Positions 21,140 through 32,079 of a stretch of DNA of 64,000 bases are shown piece after piece. The position numbers and the translations under genes are program-made. This DNA is from Sorghum bicolor (taxonomy: Eukaryota; Streptophyta; Magnoliopsida; Poales; Poaceae), in the NCBI RefSeq assembly GCF_000003195.3, contig NC_012871.2:17242658-17306657 (forward strand), read 5' to 3'. Position 1 is the first letter of the stretch. Every line of letters begins with the position of its first letter. Below the pieces are notes generated by a model. That model was not told the DNA's origin and did not search any database. It saw nothing but the letters and a program-made list of their open reading frames with translations.

Positions 21140-21780
21140 ACCATGAATAATTTTTAAGCCGTTGAGTTTAGAAATTTAAAAAACATATAAATAAATTTGT
21201 CTTAAAATTAATTTTATAAAAATATACATAAATCATTTTGATAAAATATTTTTATAAAAATAAAAAGTTAAAATTAGATTTTAGACCATATTAGTGTTCT
21301 CGCTTTGTTTTATAGGTACAGAGTATATGTGAACGCGTCTCTGGCATACGCCAGCGGTCTCTGTGAACTGGAACCAACGTTGATCCCACCAGCCTCTCTT
21401 CCAGTTCCAGGGATAGTACCACGGAAGAAAGTGGCCACAGGCCACAGCTGGAAATAAATCCACTGACAGGTTGGCCTTCACAGCAGACCCCACCTGTCAT
21501 TCAGCAGTCCACCACGAAGGCACGCCGCCGGAGCCGGGGGTCAGGATGACTCAGGTCTCAGGCCGTCAGGCGCACGCGCTAACCACGCACGGTCGGCGAT
21601 GGAAAGTCCACGGGCGCCCACCACTGACAGGCCTACCCCAATGGCCTCGCGCGCACACTGACATGTGGGTGTCGGTGCGGCGGCGGCCCCACCTATCGTT
21701 TGGCTGCCATCCGGCTGGGCGTCTGGCCGAAATGAACGAAACCCTTCGTTTTCCGGCGACAGCCCGCACCGCACCTGCTC
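21140..21780. other. Upstream region of the RRM gene
   Basis: The sequence is AT-rich to about 21290 and then increasingly GC-rich towards the promoter. The ORFs here on both strands have no recognisable domain and overlap each other, so I do not call a gene. Confidence 0.4.
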
Positions 21781-21793
21781 GGCACGGCCCCGC

Positions 21794-21800
21794 TATATAA
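21794..21800 (+). promoter_or_regulatory. TATA box of the RRM gene
   Basis: TATATAA lies about 200 bp before the start codon at 22002, in an otherwise GC-rich region. That leaves room for a 5' UTR of about 170 nt. Confidence 0.55.
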
Positions 21801-21967
21801 CAACTTGCCGCTCTTCCGCCGCCACGTGCTCGCTGCCCGCCGCCGCGCCGCATTCGCATTCGCATCGCCGCACCGCGCTGCCGAGGCTGGCTTTGCTTAC
21901 TTACTAGACGGACGAGGAGTGGATTGGAGTAACTAGCAGCAACCCTAGCCCGGCAGGCCCCGTCGCG

Positions 21968-21976
21968 AAACCCTAG
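21968..21976 (+). promoter_or_regulatory. Telo-box (AAACCCTAG) in the RRM gene 5' region
   Basis: The telo-box core AAACCCTA lies 26 bp upstream of the start codon, with a partial AACCCTAG at 21941-21948. Telo-boxes are common just downstream of the start site in plant genes for ribosome, RNA-processing and growth functions. Confidence 0.5.
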
Positions 21977-22001
21977 GCTTCGCCGGCGGCGGTCGCCGGA
22001 G

Positions 22002-25000
22002 ATGGCCTCCTCGCCGCCGCGCGCCCCGCGGCGGTTTCTTTTCGACCTCAACGTCGCGCAGGAGGAGGTCGAGGAGGAGGAGCCCATGGAGACGGAGGTG
22101 CTTGAGGAGGAGGGAGCCCCTGCCCCGGTGGCGCAGCCCGAGGAGGCTGTCGGCGAGGAGGTCGCTGAGCAGGTGGTCGAGCACGCGGTGCCTACCGTGG
22201 AGGAGGAGGAGCCTGTGGAGGAGGTGATCATGGAGGAGGAGCCTTCGGAGGAGGTGATCATGGAGGAGGATGAATCTGCTACGGCGCCGGCGGGGGAGGT
22301 GATTGGGGAGGGGAAGGGGAGGAAAAAGAGGATAGACTACGAGGTCTTCGTGTCCGGGCTTCCGCGGGACGCCGCTGAGGAGGACGTGGCGAAGGCGCTG
22401 GCGGAGGCCGGAGATGTCGAGGAGGTGCGCCTCGTGCGGGATCCAGCGGACCAGCGGCTGAACAAGGGCTTCGCTTTTGTCCGTTTCGCCGCCGCCTGGC
22501 AGGCGCGATGGGCGGCCAACGACCTCCGCGAGGCTACGGTATTACATCGAATCTTACCACCGCGATATATAGATTTGCATCGATTGCTAGCTTGGTGAAC
22601 TTGGGCAAGCTGGTTGGGGAAAGCTGTGAATTAACTGATGTCGAATTGATTGAGTCTTTTGCTGATTTCCAGAGGCGTTTCATTTTATGCTAGCGGTTGG
22701 GGAATGGGCTTGATTCATTTTTACTTCAGAAACTGATAAAGTTAGGAATTTGAAATTTTTTATTGCTAACTACTTTGAGATTAGATGCGTTTGTTTTTGG
22801 ATTGTTGCTATCCTGGATTTAGATTAATGGACGTGAAATCAGGTACTCTGAGTTAGCAATTTGGAATCTAGAGCTCAATGTGCGGCTTTCTCAACTCTCA
22901 AGTACAAGTGTACAGCACCCTGTTTGTCAAGGCGGTACTCTGAGTTAGCAATTTGGAATCTAGAGCTCAATATGCGGCTTTCTCAACTCTCAAGTACAAG
23001 ACCCTGTTTGTCAAGGCATGATACTGTAGGAGATCACAAAGACTATGCTCTTAGAAAAATGAAATATGGTGAATTCAATGTAGTACTTTAGTGCATGTAC
23101 ATCAGTAGCACCTTTTTGTAGTTCCTAGCCACTTCTATTCTCGGTGCTAAGAATCTAACTTATAATATATTTTTATTGCTAAAGTGAAGTTAGCACTGGT
23201 TGAAACACTTAGCATTGATGGCATTTGTTGCCATGCTGACATCCCTGCTAGTTTACCTCAAAGAAAAAATAGACATCCCTGCTAGTTCATTCCATCTCGT
23301 CTAGCTTCTCGCCAGCACCCTTGGGTATTATTGCTCTTAGAGTGGAATATTATTATGTTTCTGCATTGTCATTTAACTTTTTAAGTTCTATAAAAGATCA
23401 TATTATCTGAATGGTTGACATTTTTTAATGTTCTGGTTATCTGGTATGAACATATATTGATGGTGTATTGGTGTTGGTCAAGGTCTAGTTTGACTGACAC
23501 CTTTTGACACAATTTCATATACTGCTACGGTGTTACTTGAATGAACTAGTCAACTGCATTTATCCTGCACAGCTAGAATTATCTATAATTTAATGTGCGT
23601 AGTAAGTAGTGAACAAAAATATGAAAAAGGAATGATGTTGGAAATGACTTTGGTTTTAAAGAACCATGGGTTCATTTATCCATTCCAGAGGCAAATAAGC
23701 AAAAGGAATGCCTCCACTTGAGGCTAGATCAGTAAAAAGGATAACTTTTGTGTTTGTAGCCGGTTATGACTTATGAGCACTGCTGACATGGTAAAAGCTC
23801 ACTCCTTTTATCATCTATTCAGTTTGAGTTAGTAACCTGCTAAGTAGCAAGTGTAATACTAAGGAAGAAAAAGAGGATATCATGTACTTAAATAAATATG
23901 AATTCAATAGTTCAATACTCTGCCAACATGTGCAGAAGGCCAGCCTGCATTTAAATTTAGTTATTGTTCATGATCTGAACTACTATTCCACTAATAGTAA
24001 TGCTAGGAAAATTAAAGGGGCTAACTATGGAAATCCTAGTTTCGTCCTTGTCTAGGGTCTAGTTCACATAGAAGTATCCTAATTTAGCATCTTTTTAAAT
24101 ATGATGAGAGGTAGCAGTATGATTGCTCAACTTTTATAGCCATAAACATCCATGCACTCTTTGATGCATGCGCTGCGAATATTTGTGCAACTGTTCAAGT
24201 CCAAGTTGTGGCATGTTTTAAAGGTTCACCTAGTCGTCCAGGCGAGAAAATTTTCTGGGTGTCCGGGTCGCCTAGCTATGTGGGCATATTGCGTCCTCTT
24301 TTCTCGTTAGGCGTCCGAGGCCTCACCAAGGAGGCTGTGGCGGTTGCCTTACTCGCAAGCGTGTTTAGCGAAAAGCGCCCGCGCGGGAAAGAAATCACCC
24401 CTTCCGCCGTTCCCTATTTGCGCGCGGAAACCACGCGGGGAATACTGGAATAGAGAGGGATTGAGGGAAGATAGGGGAAGACTGAGGAAATATATGGCAC
24501 GTGCTGGCTCTGTTCTTCCCTGTGCGCTTGCAGTGAGTTGCCACCGACGCATCCCCGTGCCCTGTCTGTGTGCCTGGATTGCTTTGATTTCATGCCGTCC
24601 ACCTGTCTGTGGCGCGCAGCTTTGATTTCGCGCTATCTGCGCGGACCCAGGGCAAGGATAAGTGGTGGGCTGCTTGGCCTGCCTCCTCGTTGGCCAGAAG
24701 CTCTGCTCTGTTTTTCACTTTTGCCAGCTCGAGCCTGGCTTCCTATCAGGCCGGATTGAGCCAAGTATGTCTCTGCTCTCTCTTTCTTCCTGTCATCTCA
24801 AAGGGTGAAGGTTTCCTGTGCCCTGCTGTTGCTTGTCTACTTCCTTTCTTTCTTAGTGCTTTGTTTTATAGATGCTATCCTCTTCCTATGGTTCTTTCTC
24901 TGCCTCTCCTCTGTTTGTTATTTATTCTATGGATATAGATGTGGAATGAAACAGCTATTGAGAGATGAGAGATTTCCGATTTGATATTTTGCTATTTTAG

Positions 25001-27828
25001 ATGCATATTGAAAGTGCTATTGAGAGATGAGAGATTCGATTTGCTATTTTATGTGGTGCACTGGTACTCAAGTAGCACTACTTACTATGGTATTACATGC
25101 TAAGAATTGACCATATTGAGGTATGATTTGCTTCTAGATTTTAGTGGTGTTATATATTAATATTTTTAAAATATGGCGTCGCCTAGGCGATTGCCTTATT
25201 CGCCGGCGGCTGGAAGGCTCACCTCGCGTCCTCGCCTCACCTTATTGCCTTGGAGACATTGGTAATCATGATGTTTAAACAAACTATTCACTGAATTGTC
25301 AGCGAGAGTGCACATCCCATTTTGGTTATGTTTAATTATCCCTCTGAAAGTTTGTTGAATATGATGTATCCATTTCTCTCTCAAGTGCAACTGGAACAGC
25401 TTCAATTACATATAAGCAATTTGGTGAATAGTCTCGACTATATATTTCTTCACTGGTACAAGCATACAAGGCTTGCATTTTTCCTACTATATGTCCATTT
25501 TCCTGCTAAACTATTTTAAGTAATATTTCCTTTTCATTGTGAATTTGCTATTGTAATGCATGCTTGTATCCATATATTATGAATGTGCCTACATTGGTTT
25601 ACTAAATGATCAGGTAACATTTATTTACTGGTACTTAAATTTCCAGATTAAGGGAAAAGCTTGTGGAATATGCAAGAACAGTGAAAATGAGACTCTTCAT
25701 GTCCGAAATATATGCTTTGATTGGTCAAAGGATGATGTAAGGTTTCTTGCTTATTTGGTATAATGTATGTTAAAGTATGATTTTGTTTTATATAACAGTT
25801 GATCCCTTTTTTTCAGTTAGCTGAGAAACTGGAACCTTTCAAGTTGGAAAACTTGGATAGAATTAATCTAATTGAGCACCCAGAAAAAAAGGGTAAAAAC
25901 AGAGGCTATGCATTTCTTGACTTCAGGACTCATGTAGATGCTGTGGCAGCTTTTGTGAAACTACAGAAAAGAGATCTGTATCTTGGAACTGATTTTAGAG
26001 CGCACATATCATTTTCAAACACTCTGTCACAAGACGATGAGATCATGGAAAAGGTACAGTAACAAAACATCTATACCTTGTAAGAACTTGTTGCAAGCAC
26101 AGCATATATTACATTATCCTTCTTGCCTTTTACAATGTCTTCAATTTTGTCATGCAATGCAGGTGAAATCTGTTTTCTTGGATGGGTTACCACCTCACTG
26201 GGATGAAGACAAAGTGAGAGAAATGTTCGGGAAATTTGGTGAAATTGATAGCATACAACTGGCTAGAAATATGTACACAGCAAAACGAAAAGATTTTGGT
26301 TTTATTGGCTTTACAACAAGACAGTCAGCTTTAGACTGCATTAAGATGGTCAATAAAGATGGTGTTGGCGAAGGTAGTGGAAAGGTAACCACTTTAGTGA
26401 GCCATTTATTTGGTCTGTTGCCATTTCTTACCATCTGATCCAAATGTCTAACCAGTAACCACTATGTTTGAATTTACAGGTTCTCATAAAAGCTAGTTTG
26501 CAAAGGCCAAGGCATGCTTTCAAAAAGAATTCCTGGCAAGGCTCTAGTTCCTTGTTAGGCGTCAGAAGAGGATTTGTAGATAAAAGTTATAGTGGTAGAG
26601 GACACCACTCAGACAGATATAGGCATTATAGTCCTGAAAGGCGTTCATATTTAGATAATCATTCTCGCCGCCACCGCTCTATTGATGTTGAAGAAAGGCA
26701 TACTTCTATGCGAGGATACAGAGCTTACTATAGAAGGGATTCTCCAGTTCATGGTTCGTTTCCAAAGTATACAACCAAATTAACTTGTTTCCATCTTCCT
26801 TTCTCTCTCTGCGTGAATTAACAGTTATTTTGTATGACTGGTGTAGCCTCAAACTATAAATATGGACGGTCACATCCAGAGACAAGAATCAGGGAAGAAT
26901 ATGATGAGAGACGATACACTAGTAAATATCCAAAACACAGGCAGGCAATGCATGAAACCATGGAGCGGGATGCATACTGCAGGAACAAATATGGACATTC
27001 ATACCAGGAGAGGGCACATAGAACTTGCCCTTGCCCAGAATGTAACTTGAGTGGTCAAAATTGCAGTTACCCCAATGGCGAGGAATTTTCTGCAATCAGC
27101 GGTTGTGAGCAGGCATACTACAAGACAGTAAGTGCAAAAGTTCCGTTGCAAGTATTTTATTGCCATCAGCTAGATGTTTATTGTCATATCGTTGCTGCTT
27201 CTGTTTCTTAGGACCGTGATCTGACGCCTTCAACTTCTCAAGTAGCATCTCATTGTGAGGATTCTTGCTGCAAGGTGGTATATAAGCATTACGTCATATA
27301 ATTTCTACTTTGTTTTGGCTTATGCTAACTATTGGAGCTTACATTTCTTAGGGCCAGCAGTTGATGCCTAAAAGTTCTTCTGTGATGTGTGATTGTGACG
27401 AATGCTATGCTGTAAGTTGGATTTATCATTTTCTTTGACATTGAGTTTTGTTGAAGCATGGCATCTCAGCTTCTTATAATCAAAACTTGCATTCTTCAGA
27501 ATCAAGAGTCAACACCAAGTCCAAGTGAGCATGCCAGAAAAAGATCCAATCTTCCAGTGCCTCTTCATCATCGGCTTGCCAAACATTCTAATGAGCATGG
27601 GAGGTATGTATCATGAAATAAAATGTGCATCTTTTCCTGCTGCTCGCTCCTATTTTCCTTCTAATTTCCAAGCTGTAACAGTATTTCATGTTTGCTGGCA
27701 GGCATGTGGATGATGCACATTCTGCTTTTGAGGTGGAGTACACCGTCAGGGAAAGCCGAAGTCGGTATCTCTCTTCCAAAGATGCTCCAAGTACTCACTC
27801 CAGGAAGCACCATAGGTCAGCAAGATAA
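22002..27828 (+). CDS. hnRNP Q/R-like RNA-binding protein with three RRMs
   Basis: Exons read by frame and GT/AG: 22002-22538, 25647-25736, 25817-26053, 26163-26384, 26480-26753, 26847-27127, 27212-27274, 27352-27411, 27500-27603, 27702-27828, giving 664 aa. Residues 1-110 hold a DLN motif and a very acidic Glu/Val-rich stretch. RRM1 (about 113-190) has VFVSGL and KGFAFVRF, RRM2 (about 195-275) has LHVRNI and RGYAFLDF, and RRM3 (about 290-370) has VFLDGL and KDFGFIGF. The tail is Arg/Tyr/Ser-rich, then holds three Cys clusters (exons 6-8) and a basic end. This order matches plant hnRNP Q/R-like proteins (the group with Arabidopsis LIF2), which bind RNA in the nucleus. The start has a G at -3 and +4. 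The donor of exon 7 could also be 3 nt later. I am sure of the class, not of the ortholog. Confidence 0.9.
22842..23017 (+). repeat. Tandem duplication in intron 1 of the RRM gene
   Basis: Units 22842-22933 (92 bp) and 22934-23017 (84 bp) are almost identical. They differ mainly by an 8-nt TGTACAGC present only in the first. A recent direct duplication within the 3.1-kb first intron. Confidence 0.9.
24225..25258. repeat. GC-rich insertion in intron 1, unclassified repeat
   Basis: The edges share CCTAG(G)CG-type words (near 24226-24330 and 25175-25258) in an otherwise AT-rich intron, and the middle is GC-rich with several short ORFs. This looks like an old transposon insertion, but I found no clear terminal repeats or TSD. 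Confidence 0.4.
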
Positions 27829-28717
27829 GCTGTTAAGTCTCACAAGATAGAGAAAATCTAGTAGCGGCTCGCTTCTGATACTTCGTAGCATGTGATCGAT
27901 AGCATTTGTTACCCCGGCCCTGCTTGCGTGGCTGACACCCTGTTGCGGGGAGGAAACTGCTTGAAGGACAGCAGTATACCGTCCCAAGTTATAACCAGAT
28001 ATTTTGCCTTGTCTCGGTTCTATGTATTCGCGTTCGATCCCTCGAAATGTGATGCTGAACTGGTTTGGGTGCGCAAACCTAGAAATTGATCTTACAGTAG
28101 ACAAGTCTCGTTGTCTGGATATTTTAAAGCTTGGAGAGCAGCTGGCCTAACAAAATATGTGATGGAAACGTACCGAGTGGAGCTCATAAACAACTTGCTT
28201 GAGCAACGAAAATGTTCCTAAACAACCTGCAAAGAGTCATTTAAAACTTGGGAACAAGAACTTCCTACCATTTGTTTAATGATACCAATTTTTTTTTTCG
28301 AGGGGTGCTTGCAAGAGAGAAATGGCGACAATTAGCCGCCGAGATGGATCAACAATGATGGTCTGTTAATTACATCTCCTTGCCGAGAGAGTCTCCAACA
28401 CGTCCCTGTACTTATAGTGGCTTCCTTGATGGAAAGTGATCCGGGATCCGACATCTTAGCCCCCATTTTTCTACATTCATCCAAATCCACTGAGAAACAA
28501 ATGGACCGATAGGAGAGTCACGATCACATCCTGGATTAGTGATTAGGCTTAATATTAACCGTAGATCTGATTCTGAGATTACTATTTACTCATGTAAAAC
28601 AGCACTGACTGCCGTTGAAGAGGAGAGAATGGACTAGTCGTTGAACATGACCACCATCCTCTCCGGCAAACCCCTCACCGCAGCGCCCTATTCCTCGTCG
28701 ACGCTGTTTTAGCATAC
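27829..28717. other. 3' flank of the RRM gene
   Basis: The first 200-300 bp probably contain the 3' UTR; AATAAA-like signals are not clear. Beyond that I see no gene, only a short T-run near 28290 and AT-rich intergenic sequence. Confidence 0.45.
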
Positions 28718-28959
28718 GTCTTGTTTAGTTCCGAAGAAATTTCGGATTTCGCTATTGTAGCACTTTCGTTTTTATTTGATAAATATTATCCAATCATGAA
28801 CTAATTAGGATCAAAAGATTCGTCTCGTGATTTACAGACAAACTGTGTAATTAGTTTTTATTTTTGTCTATATTTAATGTTTTATGCATGTGTCGCAAGA
28901 TTCGATGTGACGGGGAATCTTGAAAACTTTTTGGATTTCGAGGTGAACTAAACAAGGCC
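28718..28959 (+). mobile_element. MITE, GGCCTTGTTTAGTT family, copy 1
   Basis: About 242 bp with inverted ends CTTGTTTAGTTCC and GAACTAAACAAGGCC. The interior carries the family's conserved blocks (TGTAGCA, ATTATCCAATCA, AAAAGATTCGTCTC, GATTCGATGTGA). Seven more copies occur in this window. TSDs of other copies (taa, tta, cta, tag) suggest a Tourist-like PIF/Harbinger MITE. Confidence 0.85.
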
Positions 28960-29429
28960 ATAGTCCAGCTACCTTGCGCCGAATCCACGGGAAAACTTGT
29001 CGCAACAAGTACTTAGCTTGTCACACTCATACAAGACGAGTGGTTTGTACAAAAGTGTTCATGTCACACTACCACATATATATGGTCCTTAATCAGTCCA
29101 GTGAGCTACACCATTCATCTACGATCTAAGCAAGCTAAGCATGTATTACGTGACAACTGAAAGTGAACAAACAATGATACAAGGCATTGGATCAATCACA
29201 AGGAATTGAAGCTCAACTAGGTACTTTAGGTAACTATTTAATTTGTAATCTAGCATGCATATACTTAATCTTTAGTCACATTATGCAACCCTCAAAAGGA
29301 AAAAGTTAGAATACTTACGTACCTGCCTTGGGGTTCAGTCGGGGGCTGCTCAACAAATGTGTCGGTCACGGGGGTACGATTCTTCAACTTTATATGTGAA
29401 CTTCAATTTGGTACATGTACATGTACTGA
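28960..29429. other. Intergenic, nothing recognised
   Basis: AT-rich sequence with no ORF of interest and no terminal repeats that I can see. Confidence 0.4.
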
Positions 29430-29770
29430 AGATGTGAGAATGGATGATAGATTTGAAGGTCTGGACAACCTCGGTGAGTTCTTTATCAAGCTTGCTGACA
29501 CCGAGAAGCATAAACTTTATGGTTGGGCTTCTTAATCCTCAAATTAACATTGATCTTACCAGTGGTGACAACAAGTGTGTTGAAAGAGTGTTCTCTGCAT
29601 CATGTGTAGTGAAGAATAAGGTGAGAAACAGTATGAGTACGTAACAAGTTACTAAATGATTGTTTGGTTATGTTTATTGAGCATGATATATTCTCTAATG
29701 TAAAAGAGTATGACATAGTTCATGCTTTCATGGCAATGAGGAAGCACAGAGCAAAAGCCAGTATTGAAGT
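29430..29770 (+). pseudogene. hAT transposase C-terminal remnant
   Basis: Across two frames one can read an LDNLGEFFIKLADTEKHKLYGW block (29458-29525), then CVERVFSA and VVKNKVRNSM (about 29577-29635), then degraded sequence matching the tail that usually follows the dimerisation region. This is the conserved order of the hAT dimerisation domain (hATC) of plant transposases. Stops and frame changes show it is dead. No terminal repeats of a hAT element were found nearby. Confidence 0.7.
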
Positions 29771-29862
29771 CTCTTATACGTAAGGCCTTATCTTATGTAT
29801 GATCTATTTGTGTAAGTTTCAAACCTAATTGTGTAAGTTTTGAACCTTTTAAATGTACTATC

Positions 29863-30120
29863 CACTACTACATTTTTTTAACCGCGGCAGGCAAAAACGG
29901 TTAACTGCGGCGGGCAAAGCAACCGCCTTGGATCAAATGTCACGGTTAATTCTGGCCTTAACGAGGTTGGCGCTGTAAAGAAATTGTCTCGGTTAAAGGT
30001 GGTTGCCCTAATTTGACCAACTCCTTTAAAGGAATAACCGAGGTAGTTTCGTTAAGGCAACCACCTCTGTAATGAGTTTAACCGAGGCAGTTTTTGTTAG
30101 ATGGCCGCCTCCGTTAAGTG
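29863..30120. repeat. Left subterminal repeat region of the CACTA element
   Basis: Behind the CACTACTACA terminus come several copies of TTAACCG(A/C)GGCAG-like and CAACCGCC-like words in direct and inverted order. The AT-rich interior begins after about 30120. Confidence 0.75.
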
Positions 30121-30689
30121 TATCCAGATTGAAAAAATACTTTTTTGAATTTGTTTTCGAATTTGAAACAGAAATTTGTTAGAGCATATACAAAGCAAAA
30201 GACATGCACATGAAGGATAACGACATATATTATATCCATTCATGTGTCGTCTTTATTATCATTCTACGGTCCATGTCACACAATAAGTTCATATTACATG
30301 AATGTAGACAATGTTTATAAAAAGCACATCTAATAGTGTTCACTCAAAAAATGCCCAACAACTTATAATCGTTCATGTCTAGATTGTTGGTTCTTTAGTT
30401 GCGTAGCTTCTCAAACTTCTCCTCTCGCTAGCTCGCTCTTGGTATAGAAGAATTGTCCGTCAACATGACAACATTCATCTGTGACAAACTTACAAATGTT
30501 GACTATTGTTTGCGTGATGGTCCTTTGATCAATTGTTTCCTTTTCCCACCAACTTTAGGATTTCTGCAGCTGTCGCCAACTACTGCTGAATCTCCCGCAA
30601 GCCTTGATGTACTCACAAGCATGGTATCCACACAAGACCGAGCCTTCAGTTTGTTTGGTGCACTACATGCATGATAAAGGTAACACACG

Positions 30690-31835
30690 ATCATTGGTAG
30701 TAGTATCCATACAAGACGGATCCATCAATAGTAGTAGAACTAGGGGCAGGAGGAGTAAGTACTGAGAATTCTTGCCCCATAGCTAGTTTGTGGCCATACT
30801 TCTGCTTGTCTTTCTCGGACCTCCGATCATAGCAGCTGGGGTCTTCCACGTACTTCTGGTAAGTGCTATATGGCAACCACTAGTGTCAACAACAAATTTG
30901 ATATGTACTTTGAGTGCATAAAAGAAGACGTGTCATCACTTACTATCGTAGGACGCTTTCAAAATGCTTGTACCCTTCTTTGTTTGAATCCAACAAGGAG
31001 TTGAATATGACAACCTTTCCATCGTGAGAAAAGATCATAAATACAATCAAGTGGTCCATGATGCCCAAGTTGCACCATTGAAACAATATTGATCTCAAAT
31101 CTTGAAATATAAAAAGTGGTGAACCTAGTAGCTATTGCAAGTATCATTTTGACTTACCCAAACTAGTGGGCAGCAAGGATGCACCCATTTCCCCTGATCT
31201 TCTTCATGGCTTCTAAAACGTATTGTCCCTTTATAAACTTGATCTCTCCTTGCATCAAATCCTGAGTTAGCACTCAGTCCATCCCCTTCAGCTTCACATG
31301 CCTAGGATGCATGTCTGGTATATCAAAGCCAATGTTGGCTCTTTGGGAAATATGCATAGGAGATAGGTAGATAATATCTTTATCTAGTTCCTTGCACACA
31401 TGTGATTGCATCCTGCAAACACAAGTCATCATCATGGCAATGTAGTCTGATCGTAATGAATTTACGTACCTACAATGATGCATAGTTGTAATAACTTACA
31501 AGGCAAAAGTGTGACTTGGGCGATGTCGTGATCCTTGCACCGCAGTAGTTTACACATGTCATGGAAGACATTAGGGCAACAAACATCCTTGTCTAAGTAG
31601 AAGTACTCCTTGGGGACCCTCACAATGAATTCCTTCATGCCTAACTTTCTCGCTTGCATATAATAGAAATGGACCTCAGAACCTCCCATGACTCCTCCTT
31701 TATGAGCTGGCCCAACAATAACATGAACTTGCCATTCTCAAAGTTACTCGGGTAATCTAGAGTAAGGGGCCAAACTAATGATGGTGCTCGATCCCTGTAA
31801 TTGAGACAAGGAGTGCAAAAGTCTGTTAGCATCAT
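30690..31835 (-). pseudogene. CACTA-encoded ULP1-type (C48) cysteine protease remnant
   Basis: Read from 31835 downward, the pieces include a WPLTLDYPSNFENGKFMLLL block, a VRVPKEYFYLDKDVC block and KLLRCKDHDIAQVTLL. Then follows the protease region, with a KGQYVLEAMKKIRGNGCIL stretch ending in AAH and a stop, and after a GT...AG-like gap an FSHDGKVVIFNSLL stretch. These blocks match, in order, the ULP1-like proteases carried by many plant CACTA elements. Such proteases remove SUMO-like modifiers; their role in transposition is not known. Stops and frameshifts show this copy is inactive. Confidence 0.72.
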
Positions 31836-32079
31836 CGATCAACACATAATCTATTAATTAGATTTGGTTGCCATTAGCGTATATACCTTTCAAATGTCGT
31901 TGTGTACTAGTACTCTTTTGCTATTTTGTACATTGCCTATTCCATCTCAGTTAGTTCGATGGGTTTGTCCCCCTCTTCTTCTAGAGGCTTCTTCGATGCA
32001 GGTGGACATTGTCGTTTGCCCTAGCTTGCAGGTGGTGTCTTGTTGCCTAGTTGAAAACCCAAGTTTGGTTTTGGTGGTT

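Noticed and set aside
21566..22261. 231-codon Ser/Thr-rich ORF on the minus strand over the RRM gene promoter and exon 1
   Set aside because: It is the complement of GAGGAG-rich acidic coding sequence, without domain or promoter; the plus-strand frame continues into three RRMs.
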